Notes: generated from the letters alone by a model not told the origin. Shown: positions 1 through 9,087, numbered from the stretch's first letter. The stretch: 30,513 nucleotides of DNA from Candidatus Latescibacteria bacterium 4484_181 (GCA_002049985.1 MVCY01000002.1:1-30513); one strand, 5' to 3'. Numbers and translations are program-made.

Positions 1-42
1 TGGAGGGATGCAAGAGGTGGTGTATCAAAAGGCATTTCCAAC

Positions 43-78
43 CGCAAAGTTCGGCAAGAAGGCGCAAAGATCGCAAAG
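43..78. repeat. CGCAAAG short-unit repeat
   Basis: Three exact copies of CGCAAAG lie at 43-49, 63-69 and 72-78, with a related GGCAAGAAGG between the first two. The layout resembles the CGCAAAG/CGCAGAG elements that I recall as common in intergenic DNA of environmental bacteria; that is recollection, not a search. A related array lies at 10854-10881. Confidence 0.5.
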
Positions 79-353
79 GGCTAATGGTCCATTTATAACC
101 CCCCCACCTGCCTTATGCCCCCATTCTGTTCTTTGCTGTTATCTTAAGTGACGAGCTTCTGATACAGATCCAGGATCTAATCTTTAGACTTACGGAGTGA
201 AACTTTGAGTCATTTAACACACTGATGGAAAAAAATGGAGTTGGTGGCAGTACTATATCCTCACTTAAGACATCCATTTCTGTGGCAGGGCTCTCCGGAG
301 CCCCATTCCATCGGCGTCTGGAGATGTCTCCTACAACCTGTTTTTCAAGGTGG

Positions 354-383
354 AATAGATCGCGTTTTAATAGATCGCGTTTT
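354..383. repeat. 15-bp tandem duplication
   Basis: The 15-mer AATAGATCGCGTTTT occurs twice head to tail with no mismatch (354-368 and 369-383). It lies in non-coding sequence about 200 bp before the pfkA start. It looks like a simple slippage duplication. Confidence 0.9.
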
Positions 384-565
384 CTGCGAAATTGCCATTT
401 TTCAGCGGAATCTATGCAAGAGATAGAAAAATCTTCACAGGAGGTTTTTCCGAATCTGCGTTAAACGTGCAAAAAAGAACTTCTGGAAACCGCGAAAATC
501 CTGGGGGGAGAAGTTTCGACCCCAGAGGCTGATCTGAAGGACGGAAGTGGAGATTCAGAATTGGC

Positions 566-1442
566 GTGAAAATAGTTATTCTTAGGTCTTATCACAAAGT
601 TGTATGGCCAGGATCAAGTGCTGGATCTGGACCTGAGCAGCGTGGGCGGCATCATTAACCACGGCGGCACTGTTCTGGAAACCGCCCGCTGTGCGGAGTT
701 CAAAACAGAAGCGGGGATGAAGAAGGCTGTCAGTACCCTCAAGAAGCACAAAATTGAAGGATTGGTGGTCATTGGAGGAGATGGTTCTTTCCGGGGGGCA
801 CATCAGTTGAGCAACAGATGGGGAGTACCCACTATTGGAGTGCCAGCCACTATAGACAACGACATAGCGGGCACAGATTACGCCATTGGATTCGACACCG
901 CGGTGAATACTGCCTTGCAGGCTATCGACAGAATCAGGGATACTGCCTCTTCCCTCAGGAGGCTCTTTGTCGTAGAAGTAATGGGCCGTCAGGCGGGATT
1001 TATAGCTCTAGAGACCGGACTTGCCGGGGGTGCTGAAGAAGTGATCATCCCCGAAATAGATACCGATCTGGAGAAGATGTGCCAGAAGATAGTAAGAGGC
1101 TATCAGAGAGGAAAACGTTCGAGCATTGTCATCGTAGCCGAGGGGAGCGAATCAGGGGGGGCGTTCAAAGTAGCCCGACAGATAGGGGACAGGACCGGTT
1201 TTGAAGTGAGAGTTTCTGTCCTCGGGCACCAACAGAGGGGCGGAACTCCCACTGCCTTGGATAGAGTGCTTGCCTCCAGGCTGGGAGCAGCCGCTGTGCA
1301 ACAACTGGCTAAAGGCGACACTGACAAAATGGTAGGAATTATCTCCAACCGTGTGGAGGTCTCAAATCTCGACTATGCCTGGAAATTTCAGAAACAGACC
1401 GACCTGAGTCTGCTTAAGCTAATCGAAATCCTCTCTATTTGA
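566..1442 (+). pseudogene. pfkA: 6-phosphofructokinase, N-terminal region deleted
   Basis: Phosphofructokinase converts fructose 6-phosphate plus ATP to fructose 1,6-bisphosphate in glycolysis. The open frame from 600 (TTG) gives 280 residues matching PfkA from about residue 45 onward. It has GGDGS, which favours the ATP-dependent type, the catalytic TIDND, the MGRQAG helix region and the LGHQQRGG substrate loop, and it runs to a normal C-terminus. A GTG at 566 encodes MKIVIL, exactly how this family begins, but in another frame. The piece that should join the two, carrying the TSGGDAPG-type ATP loop (about 35 residues, roughly 105 nt), is missing at about 584/585. Neither reading gives an active enzyme. 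The 3' end overlaps the convergent ABC exporter gene by 24 bp. The family is certain; whether the deletion is biological or an assembly error is open. Confidence 0.85.
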
Positions 1443-3326
1443 GTTGTCACGGAACTGTTTTCTGTACAGAATTCGGTAAAGTCCATCTTCTTTCATCAGC
1501 TGCTGATGAGATCCCTGTTGAACGATCTGCCCGTTGTCCAGGACGACGATGCGGTCGGCACTCTGCACGGTAGAGAGTCTATGAGCGATCACTATGGAGG
1601 TCCGCCCCTTTATGAGGCGAGTAATCGCTTCCTGCACCAATAGCTCTGCCTCAGTATCTAAAGCCGATGTGGCCTCATCAAAGATCAACAGACCCGGGTT
1701 TTTCAGTATGGCACGGGCAATAGCCAGTCTCTGTCTCTCACCCCCAGAGAGTCTGACGCCTCGGTCGCCTATCAATGTCTGATATCCCTGAGGTAACTTC
1801 AGAATAAAGTCATGGGCATTTGCCGCTTTAGCCGCTTGAATCACCTTCTCTTCAGGCATCTGAGGGACGCCATAGGCGATGTTATTCCAGACCGTGTCGT
1901 TGAAAAGTATTGTCTCCTGAGTGACTATCCCCATCAAACGGCGGAGAGAACCGAGCTCGATCTTCCTGAGGTCTATCCCGTCGATCTCCACCCTTCCCCG
2001 GTAGGGATCGTAGAATCTGGGGATTAAGTCCACTAAAGTGGATTTGCCTGAACCGGTAGGTCCAACTAGCGCCAGTGTCTCACCTGCCTTTATCTCTAAC
2101 TCTATGTGTTTCAGCACATTCTTTCCATTCTCATAGCGAAACCAGACGTCTACAAACCTGATCCCCTCTTTGATCTCTCTTATAGAGAGGGCGTTGCGGC
2201 TGTTCTGAATAGAGGGACGGGTATCCAAGACCTCAAATATTCGCTCCCCTGCAGCCAGTCCTTCCTGAATCTGGCTGTTGGCTCGTCCCAATCGCTTCAG
2301 TGGGTCGGTCAGGGAGAACAGTACCACCAGAAAGCCAATAAATTCCTTTGGCGCTAATACCCCGCCTTCCAGCACTTGCAGGCCGCCGTAAAACAGCAGC
2401 AACAACCCCACCGCTGTCCCCCAGAACTCGGTCACAGGAGATGCTAACTTCCCCACCCTAATGCGCTTCATAACCGTGTTAAAGTATCGCTGTGTCGCCT
2501 GTCGGAACTTAGCGATTTCAAATCTCTCCATGGCAAAAGCCTTCATCACCCGGATGCCGGAGATGGTCTCCTGGAGAACAGAGGTTATATCCGCCATTCT
2601 CCCCTGAGCGCGGGCGCTGTATTTTCGAAGTTTGAGTCCGATCTTAGCGATAATCCAAAGAGTTACAGGCAGCACCGCTATGACAAACAGTGTTAACCTC
2701 CAACTGAGGACAAGGAGAATCCCCAGGTAGAGAAAGACCAGGAGAAGATCTTGAACAAGAGTGGTGAAGACCACACGAAGGCTTCGATTGAGAACCCCTA
2801 CATCGTTGGTGACCCGGGAGATTAAGACCCCAGCCCGGTTTTTGTCAAAATAGCTCAATGGCAGATTCTGAAAGTGTTCATAGAGATTGTTCCTGAAATC
2901 TCTGGCCACCCCCTCTTCGACATGAACTATCAGATAGGCGTGGAGGTAACCAAACAGGTTCTTCAAGAAAACGGCCAGGGCCAGAACCAGACAGAGGTGC
3001 TTCAGGGTCTGCCTCTTTGTCTTCCCCCGAATTAGCTGATTCGTTTTGCTTTCCAGCTTTAACTTCAATCTCTCAAAGAACGCAGCCTTGGGTTTCAAGA
3101 TTTCCCTGTCTATCCGCTCAGGCACCCGGGATTTGTTCAATAGGCTGTTTGCTTGGGGAGCTACAGCAGTTGTCTCTGAAGATGAGAAGATAGTCTCTAC
3201 GAAGGGGATAGCCATCCAGAGGCTTATGCTGCTGAGCAGGGCAAAAAGAGCTGCAGATACTATTGAACCTGTGAGGCAAAGCCAGTAAGGCTTGACACGG
3301 GCCAATATTCTCAAGAAGGTTTTCAT
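1419..3326 (-). CDS. MsbA-like ABC exporter (fused permease-ATPase)
   Basis: A 635-residue half-transporter of the lipid A/multidrug exporter family, expected in the inner membrane as a homodimer. The membrane domain spans about residues 15-345 and the nucleotide-binding domain about 385-620. Visible motifs are Walker A GPTGSGKST (422-430), Q-loop Gln470, signature LSGGE (526-530), Walker B LLIFDE (546-551) and the H-loop IAHRLS. It exceeds MsbA (about 580) because a polar segment of roughly 60 residues (45-105) sits between the first two membrane helices. The ATG overlaps the radA stop as ATGA, so translation is probably coupled. Lipid A-core flipping is likely from the family, but the substrate cannot be read from sequence. 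Confidence 0.9.
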   Translation of the reverse strand: MKTFLRILARVKPYWLCLTGSIVSAALFALLSSISLWMAIPFVETIFSSSETTAVAPQANSLLNKSRVPERIDREILKPKAAFFERLKLKLESKTNQLIRGKTKRQTLKHLCLVLALAVFLKNLFGYLHAYLIVHVEEGVARDFRNNLYEHFQNLPLSYFDKNRAGVLISRVTNDVGVLNRSLRVVFTTLVQDLLLVFLYLGILLVLSWRLTLFVIAVLPVTLWIIAKIGLKLRKYSARAQGRMADITSVLQETISGIRVMKAFAMERFEIAKFRQATQRYFNTVMKRIRVGKLASPVTEFWGTAVGLLLLFYGGLQVLEGGVLAPKEFIGFLVVLFSLTDPLKRLGRANSQIQEGLAAGERIFEVLDTRPSIQNSRNALSIREIKEGIRFVDVWFRYENGKNVLKHIELEIKAGETLALVGPTGSGKSTLVDLIPRFYDPYRGRVEIDGIDLRKIELGSLRRLMGIVTQETILFNDTVWNNIAYGVPQMPEEKVIQAAKAANAHDFILKLPQGYQTLIGDRGVRLSGGERQRLAIARAILKNPGLLIFDEATSALDTEAELLVQEAITRLIKGRTSIVIAHRLSTVQSADRIVVLDNGQIVQQGSHQQLMKEDGLYRILYRKQFRDNSNREDFD

Positions 3327-3830
3327 TTCCGACTAACCGCCTTATTTAAAGCATCTTTCACCCTTGCGACGCCGACTATCTCTATCTCTCCGCTCCCATC
3401 CCATTCTTTTAGATTCCCCTGGGCCAGCAGGCATCTTTTGAATCCCAGTTTTTGAACCTCCCTGATCCTTCTGTCAATCTGGTTTACAGGGCGCACCTCG
3501 CCGCCCAATCCTATCTCCCCTATGGCCACCGTGTGGGGGTCAACCGGCAGGTCCCGGAAGCTGGAGGCGATGGCCAAGGCGGCGGCCAGATCTGCTGAGG
3601 GCTCTTCTATTCTCAGCCCACCCGTTACCTTGAGAAAGATATCCTGAGCACCCAAGTGAAGGCCCACCCTCTTTTCCAGCACTGCGATAAGAATGGAGAG
3701 TCGCCTCTGCTCCAACCCGGTGGTAACTCGCTGAGGTTAGTGGAGCCAAAACGATTCTTGACCGCCCGCAGAATCCGGTAACAGTGGTGCTGATCTCCCT
3801 CCAAATATAGAACTGTATCCACCATATGTT
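3323..3830 (-). pseudogene. radA: RadA/Sms, middle and C-terminal fragments
   Basis: This is the downstream remainder of radA, in two further frames. A short middle piece (about 3736-3830) reads LEHMVDTVLYLEGD then AVKNRFGSTN, the RadA-specific KNRFG motif. The last piece (3323 to about 3736) reads PQRVTTGLEQRRLSIL and continues through the Lon-like C-terminal domain to a normal end. Two blocks are absent compared with known RadA: about 22 residues including the GHVTKEG motif (junction near 3832-3836), and about 60 residues between GSTN and PQRVTTG (junction near 3735-3738). Both change frame. An isolated protein of 130 residues could start at 3715 but would lack all ATPase parts. The stop overlaps the exporter start as ATGA. 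Confidence 0.85.
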
Positions 3831-4433
3831 CTAACGTTTGGCCAACTGCGTCAGCAGGCTGGTCGATTGCCTCACCTGTGCTATGCTGCCTGCTGAACTC
3901 TCCAGTTGTGGATAGTGGACTGTCTGGACAGAATCAATGATCATTGCCGAGAGTGGAAATTTCTCACTGGAAGAGATGATCCTCTCCAGGTTGGTCTCCG
4001 CCAGCACAAAAAGATTGGGATTCACACAGCCAATGCGCTCGGCCCTCATCCTGATCTGTTTTGCCGACTCCTCTCCGGAGGCGTAGAGCACTCTTCTGTT
4101 GTCGGAGCTGAGCTTCCCAGCAATCTGAAGCAAGAGGGTGGATTTGCCAATCCCTGGCTCTCCCGCTACTAATACCACCGAGCCAGGCACTATTCCACCG
4201 CCAAGGACCCGGTCCAACTCCGATATTCCCGTTTGCTGGCGATCCCCTTCCTCGGTCGCCACTTGGGTTAGAGGAGCCGGCGGCTCCCCCGGCGACAGAC
4301 CAAATCCTATCTGCGGCTCTCGGATCTCCTCGGTACAGGTATCCCACGCACCGCATTCTGGACATCTGCCGAACCACCGAGGTGCTACAGCACCACAGGA
4401 CTGACATACATATCTTGACTTAGACTTCGTCAT
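3831..4433 (-). pseudogene. radA: RadA/Sms recombination ATPase, N-terminal fragment
   Basis: RadA is a RecA-like, DnaB-like ATPase that drives branch migration in recombinational repair. This 200-residue piece carries the N-terminal four-cysteine zinc finger (Cys10, 13, 24, 27), Walker A GEPGIGKST (91-99), the SGEES motif and Walker B AMIIDSVQT. It stops right after SLLTQLAKR, where intact RadA (about 450 residues) continues. The rest of the gene follows at once in other frames, with two blocks missing. The fragment keeps the nucleotide site but lacks the KNRFG motif and Lon-like domain, so it is unlikely to work alone. The start is the ATG before TKSKSRY; the ribosome site is weak. Confidence 0.88.
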
Positions 4434-4521
4434 TTTGTCGAATTAGTTGGATCTCAAAGGGTTCACGAACTGCCTAAGCTTCGAAAAAATCGCAATTTCT
4501 TAAAGTTTCCATTTTGGCAAT

Positions 4522-5484
4522 TTACAATTGAATCGGCCTGCCCTGGGCGATTGACCGATTTGCCGCCAGGGTTACCCTCAAAGTCCTGACTGCGTCAGCA
4601 TAGGTGGACTTGATCCCTGAGGGGTTTTTCGACTGTACCGCCTCGATAAATATCCTGTCCTCCTCAAAGTAAGGATCGTTCTGGTTCTCGATGATCTCTT
4701 TTCGTCCTGGCTCAGAGATGGTTAACTCCTCTGAAGTGAGCTTGACCGTCCGGTCACGGGTGTAGATCGTAAGTCCGACACAAGGGCTTTGAGGGGCAAT
4801 GCATGCGGAAGTGATTGTGCAGATTGCGCCGCTTGCTAAGGTGAGGGTCACAGTGCTGGCGTCGTGAACATCAAAGCCGGGGACGTCGAGCATACTCCCT
4901 GAGGTGGCAGTAGCGTAGATGGTCTTTACCTCGCCCAAAAGATAGCGAGCCAGGTCGAAGATATGGGTGGTCTGCTCGACTATCTGGCCGCCGCTTCGAG
5001 ACATCACCCTCCACCAGGGCGTCCTGGGCATCCCGCCGATGAAACTGCCCAAGGCTAAAGAGAGCTTCCTACCTTTCAGAAGCTCTGCTGCCGTTTGGGT
5101 TATATTCAGATACCGCCAGTTATATCCCACGCTTGAGATAATCCGTTTCCCCTCAATAGTCTTCAGAATCTGCTCTGCCTTTTCTTCAGTCAAGGCGACG
5201 GGCTTTTCGATGAACAGGGCTATCCCCTTTTCTGCGGCATCAAGCTCCTGGGTGCTATGAGCAAAAGGCGGAAGGCAGATGTAGACCGCCTGGAGGTCTT
5301 CTTTCTCCAGCATTTCTTGATAATCGGTGTAGGCTTTGCCGCCGTATTCTGCGGCTGCTGCCCAAGCCTTCTGCCCATCCACGTCGCAGAAGCAGGCCAA
5401 TTGAACATCCTCCATTCGGGAGAGAATGTCCATATGAAGCCGGGCAATCCCTCCTGATCCTATAAATGCCACACGAACAGGCAT
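4522..5484 (-). CDS. Gfo/Idh/MocA family oxidoreductase
   Basis: A 320-residue protein with an N-terminal Rossmann fold (GSGGIA at 9-14) and the family motif EKPVAL (93-98), followed by the alpha/beta domain with the THIFDLARYL helix that normally supplies active-site residues. These enzymes oxidise or reduce sugars, inositols or related compounds with NAD(P)H; the substrate here is unknown. Length and ends are normal, so it is intact although both neighbours are broken. An AAGGAG site lies a suitable distance before the ATG. It is separated from radA by 88 bp and from the secreted gene by 126 bp, both on the same strand, and no pathway partner is evident. Confidence 0.88.
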   Translation of the reverse strand: MPVRVAFIGSGGIARLHMDILSRMEDVQLACFCDVDGQKAWAAAAEYGGKAYTDYQEMLEKEDLQAVYICLPPFAHSTQELDAAEKGIALFIEKPVALTEEKAEQILKTIEGKRIISSVGYNWRYLNITQTAAELLKGRKLSLALGSFIGGMPRTPWWRVMSRSGGQIVEQTTHIFDLARYLLGEVKTIYATATSGSMLDVPGFDVHDASTVTLTLASGAICTITSACIAPQSPCVGLTIYTRDRTVKLTSEELTISEPGRKEIIENQNDPYFEEDRIFIEAVQSKNPSGIKSTYADAVRTLRVTLAANRSIAQGRPIQL

Positions 5485-5554
5485 CCTGCTTCCCTCTCCT
5501 TAGCGGATTTAAGCAATCTTTCGGGTCTGAAAAATGAGGCTATTCGCATCTGAC

Positions 5555-5590
5555 AGCGATGGAATCGCTTCAACCTCCCTCAGGTTGAGA
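5555..5590 (-). other. Paired small hairpins after the secreted gene
   Basis: Two adjacent perfect inverted repeats lie just beyond the stop of the leftward gene: CAACCT/AGGTTG and AGCGAT/ATCGCT (5555-5569). There is no clear T-run after them, so they are at best a weak terminator or an RNA-stabilising structure. Confidence 0.3.
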
Positions 5591-5610
5591 ACCCGCGCGA
5601 GATTCGAAAC

Positions 5611-7105
5611 TTAACGCAACAAAAGCATCTTTTGTACCTTAACCCTCCCCCCTGCCTTCAGACGGCAGAGGTATACCCCACTGGCCAGCAGGTGGCCCTC
5701 GCTATCTTTCCCCTCCCAACGGAGGCTGTGGCAACCCTCCTGTAGGCGACCGCTAACCAGAGTCCTTACCCTCTGTCCGCTCAAGTTATAAATCCCCAGC
5801 TCCACCTCGGACTGCTCAGGCAGTCGGAAGGAGATAACAGTATCAAAACTAAAAGGATTGGGGCAGTTCTGTAGGAAAGCAAGCCCAAGGGGCTCAGGGC
5901 CAAAATCAAGGCCGACACTGTTTGACTTCTCTCCTAAAAGAACCTCCAAGATTGCAATCCCCTGCCAGTCAGACTCTACAGTCAGCACATCAGTGTCTGG
6001 GGCAAAATGCCAGCTATCCTCTGGCAGAGGAGCGCCATCAAGTCTAACACCCAATATCTGGTTATCCTTAAAGAAAAATCTGATCGGGTAGGTCCCTGGA
6101 GCAGCATAGAGTGCTATTTTCACCTCTTTCTGGGCAGCATCTTGAGGGGTCAAAGCGGCGTCGTAGACAAATAGGTTTCTGTTGGGACAGATGCCCATTT
6201 CGCTGTGGTCCCGCAGCCCGGGCAGGGTCTTATAATACTCTCGATAGCATCTGGGCCGTTTGGAGTCCAGGGGGGTTATTTGAGAGCTGTCCGTCACTTC
6301 ATAGCCCAAATGGGGGAAGAGATAAAACCGGTAGCTCCAATGCTGCTGCGAGCCATATCTCCTATCCTCCCGGTCCTTCAATATATAAAGCCGCAAACTA
6401 GTGCCATGCTTCTCCACGGTGTCAATCCCGGTGGCATTGTGGACCGTGATCCCTACAGTGTGGTAAATCTCGTCGCTGCGTCTTATGTCCCAAGTGAAGT
6501 CGTCGATTTTGTATATCTCCCTGGACAGGGGATACCAGGGCAGTGCCAATTCCACAAAGATCTCCTTTACCAGCACACTATCTTGGGTGGGCGTAATTTC
6601 CCCCTCAACGATTAACTTATCACTATCCTCAAACATCATGTATCTTAATCTGTTCTCTAAGGAATTTACCTCCCAGCTGACCTCTCCCACCATATATTTC
6701 TGAGCTTCGGTGAAACCCGCCGTTTCGTGCAGCGGTGGGCCACCGTCTTCTTCAGGCAGCGGGGTCAGGTCAAACGTTCTCCCCTGGATCGTTGCTTTCA
6801 CAGATAGGTCAAATATCTCTGGGCACCGGGTGCTATTCTGAGAACGTGGTAGAGATATCCCTTTGTATCTGAAGAGTTCCTGAGAACAGATGTAGTTGTT
6901 GCTCGCCTGAGGGTAGGTCCAAGAGAAATCGGCCAAATAGCATCTTCTGCTGCCCCAGCTTGCCGCCCAGTAGTCCTCCGCCTCCCTCAGGTCATAATGC
7001 TTTTGGTTGAAAAGGGTCTGGTTGAAAGCATCAAAAGTGTCTACATCTCCCCGATTCAGGTAATAGTACATCTCCATCCCGTAGGTTCGCCGGATATCTC
7101 TCCGC
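5611..7105 (-). pseudogene. Secreted protein, C-terminal part with FlgD-like sorting module
   Basis: The main part of the frameshifted secreted protein, about 497 residues in frame from RRDIRRTYGMEMYYY to the stop. The middle is rich in beta-strand-like sequence and I cannot assign it to an enzyme family. The last 80 or so residues form a clear C-terminal module: NCPNPF, then a run of alternating hydrophobic residues with IYNLSGQRVRTLV, WEGKDSEG, LASGVYLCRL and a KMLLLR end. That is the FlgD-Ig-like/type IX-type sorting tail of exported proteins in FCB bacteria and related phyla. The frame stays open upstream to 7233, but those residues (MLWMMHTS...) look like out-of-frame translation. With the N-terminal part the full protein would be about 700 residues. 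Confidence 0.75.
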
Positions 7106-7720
7106 GCTGCCGTTGTCAATGGCAGTAAACATAGAATGCTGGATATAACCGGCCGGATAGACACAGAGTCTGTCACTGCAAGTACGTAAAAGCTTCCCGG
7201 TGTAGTCAGTGATGTATGCATCATCCATAGCATCGGTAATCATTATGCACTGCTGGGCGTTGGCGTAGACATCTGTTTTCTCAACTCTTCTCTCGACGTA
7301 AACTGTAAAATACGGCTTGCCTTTTGTTACTCTGTATTCCCATTCGGTGTCGATATAGGCAGTATCCCAGATGCCTTTAATTATAGCTATTTCGTCGTTA
7401 TCCAACACAACCTCTGCTTCCGTTTTCCCACCCAGATATTTTGCTTTGGGAGACGACCAGCTCTCAAGCGAACCATCAGCGTATTCCACAGCGAATTCAG
7501 GGAAAAAGAGGTTGCCGCCTGTGCCTGCAAATTCAAAACTGCTGTCTACAAGACGGAGGCTGCTTATCGTCCCGGAGTCTCTGTCGATGGTGAGCACAAA
7601 GTGACCGTTGTTCACTTTTAGTACATTCTGTGCCTTCATCAGCATCGAGGGAATGGCTGCTTCAGGGACAGAAAAGAGGAACAGGACGACTGTGAAAAGG
7701 CAGAGGAATTTATTCCCCAT
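7031..7720 (-). pseudogene. Secreted protein, N-terminal part (frameshifted)
   Basis: The start of the same secreted protein. The first 22 or so residues form a signal peptide (MGNKFLCLF, a hydrophobic run, then PEAA). Next comes a beta-rich region (LTIDRDSGTISSLRL, WEYRVTKGKPYFTVYVERR) reminiscent of the galactose-mutarotase-like fold, which is only an impression. The natural reading is lost near 7102-7107, within GGCAGCGCGGAG. Moving to the next frame there joins FTAIDNGS to RRDIRRTYGMEMYYY and continues for 497 residues. One extra base (or two missing) explains it; a larger 3n+2 deletion cannot be excluded. Residues after the junction (SAERYPANL... to the stop at 7031) are out-of-frame. 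No slippery heptamer is present, so programmed frameshifting is unlikely. Confidence 0.7.
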
Positions 7721-7755
7721 TGCTCGCTTATCATCTGTCGAAAAAGGACCGGAAT

Positions 7756-7771
7756 ACAGCCTTCAGGCTGT
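7756..7771. repeat. REP-like hairpin
   Basis: A perfect hairpin, ACAGCC/GGCTGT around a TTCA loop, is followed by GCGGCCTGCG. It lies in the 233-bp gap between nadE and the secreted gene. The sequence resembles the GCAGGCTGAAGCCTGC-type palindromes that occur in many copies in some environmental genomes. Copy number cannot be judged from this window. Confidence 0.35.
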
Positions 7772-7953
7772 TGCGGCCTGCGAAGATCAACTCCGCCTTT
7801 GCGCCAAAACTCCGGACGTTAACGAATGGATTACGCCAAAAGTGACTTAAAGGCCAGTTCTTAAGTTCAAATTCAGTGCTGAATGTCAGTTGGATGGATT
7901 GGATGCTTACACGAAATCTGTTTTCTACAGAATCTACTCACTCTTCCTCTTTT

Positions 7954-8676
7954 TTATGGTAGAAACAAGGGAACCGTAGCTCTTTTATGGCGGGAAGCAT
8001 CCATCAATTTTTTAACCTTGGCTACTATTTCTGACCTCAGGCCCGTCGTATTATTGGATTCTAAAGCCAAGATGGCTTTGTCCAATTGTTCATAAGAAAG
8101 GCCTATTTCTGCTTCATCCGTTTGATTGTTCCACAGGCCAGCAGTTGGGGGTTTCTCTATTATTCTATTTGGAACACCCAGCTCCCTGGCCAGTTCCCTC
8201 ACCTGAGTCTTCAGCAACCCCCCCAGGGGCAGGATATCAGCTCCTGCGTCTCCGTATTTGGTGAAGTACCCTATGGAAAGCTCACTCTTATTGCCGGAGC
8301 CCACTACCAAGTAGTTCAAGCTGTTGGCGAAGTAATAGAGGGTAGCCATCCGCAACCTGGGCTTTAAATTTGCCATGGCTAAGCGAGTGTGAGGAGCGGG
8401 CAGAATCCTGGCAAATTCATCCCAGAGAGAATCCAAGACTATTTTTTCTACTCTGATGCCCAATCTTTCAGCCACCAAGTAGGCGTCCTGTTCATCGGAA
8501 GGTTCGCTGTGGCAGGGCATTATCAGAGCTAATGCTCGGTCGCCTAAGGCTTTGTTACACAGTGCAGCCACCACCGAGGAGTCAATCCCACCGCTTAAAC
8601 CAAACACCGCACCTTTTGCACTTGCGTCCTGAATCTTCTGCCTTATCCACCTGCTTATCCTGTCCGAAAGCTTCAT
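7954..8676 (-). CDS. nadE: NH3-dependent NAD+ synthetase
   Basis: NadE makes NAD+ from deamido-NAD+, ATP and ammonia, the last step of NAD synthesis. The 240-residue protein has the PP-loop FGLSGGIDSSV (SGGIDSS at 28-34), GSGNKSELSIGYFTKYGD for adenine and substrate binding, and the KPPTAGLWNNQTDE segment. No glutaminase domain is attached, so free ammonia (or a separate glutaminase) is the nitrogen donor. I place the start at the ATG at 8676 because AAAGGAGG precedes it by about 8 nt and the family starts here; the frame stays open upstream to 8727 with no similarity. It is divergent from the rimP-nusA operon and has a long leader if the promoter near 9000 is real. Confidence 0.93.
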   Translation of the reverse strand: MKLSDRISRWIRQKIQDASAKGAVFGLSGGIDSSVVAALCNKALGDRALALIMPCHSEPSDEQDAYLVAERLGIRVEKIVLDSLWDEFARILPAPHTRLAMANLKPRLRMATLYYFANSLNYLVVGSGNKSELSIGYFTKYGDAGADILPLGGLLKTQVRELARELGVPNRIIEKPPTAGLWNNQTDEAEIGLSYEQLDKAILALESNNTTGLRSEIVAKVKKLMDASRHKRATVPLFLP

Positions 8677-8973
8677 CCCAGCGTTCCTCCTTTGAAGAAT
8701 TGGCCCAACTCCGCCCAAATCCCGCATGCTTCAGTCCGCACTGCACAAGCGTAAAAGCAGGAATCAAGGTTACCTTTCCTTAGAAGCGCTTTAAAAAACA
8801 GCGACAAAAGCTTAACAACAGATATTCCAGGTGCTTATCCTCTTGGTCGAGCTATCCACACAACCTGGTGTAAGCAAAGCGTCAGAGAACTTCCAACAGA
8901 CCAGCTAATGCTTAGAAACCTAGTGACCTTCAGTTCAAAGATAACCTTCGGTCTGAAATCATTTTCTCTACCA

Positions 8974-9001
8974 AAAATAGTGCAAATAAAATTTTTGTCA
9001 A
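8974..9001 (-). promoter_or_regulatory. Candidate nadE promoter
   Basis: On the minus strand a perfect TTGACA (8996-9001) is followed after 16 nt by TATTTT (8974-8979). It sits in very AT-rich sequence, so chance is possible. The start point would be near 8967, giving a leader of about 290 nt. Confidence 0.35.
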
Positions 9002-9051
9002 GTCATTTCTGAAAGGGGAACAGCGGGCTTAGAGCTGAATAAAAATTTCCC

Positions 9052-9080
9052 TTGCTTTACTGGAAAAAATGTCATATATT
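9052..9080 (+). promoter_or_regulatory. Promoter of the rimP-nusA-infB operon
   Basis: TTGCTT (9052-9057), a 17-nt spacer and TATATT (9075-9080, 5 of 6 consensus) form a sigma70-type promoter. Transcription would start near 9087, immediately before the leader hairpin. It is the only good candidate upstream of the long translation operon. Confidence 0.6.
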
Positions 9081-9087
9081 AACTGGT

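Larger units (their letters stand above)
1..565. other. Gene-free region upstream of broken pfkA
   Basis: I find no convincing gene on either strand. The longest open frames (about 60-80 codons near 225-464) have no recognisable domain, no good ribosome site and unlikely composition. The stretch holds a CGCAAAG-type repeat (43-78), a small perfect hairpin (288-303, GGGCTC/GAGCCC with a TCCG loop, no T-tract) and a 15-bp tandem duplication (354-383). The last bases carry the apparent start of pfkA. If the deletion in pfkA is real, more sequence may have been lost here too. Confidence 0.6.

Noticed and set aside
225..464. Open frame of 79 codons before pfkA
   Set aside because: No recognisable motif, no good ribosome site, Ser/Arg/Phe-rich composition typical of non-coding frames, and it includes the tandem duplication.
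3323..4433. Programmed ribosomal frameshifting to read radA as one protein
   Set aside because: No slippery heptamer is present at the joins, and whole blocks of the family sequence are missing, which frameshifting cannot restore.
8582..8767. 61-codon minus-strand frame upstream of nadE
   Set aside because: It overlaps the nadE start in another frame and has no known family. nadE has its own strong ribosome site within it.
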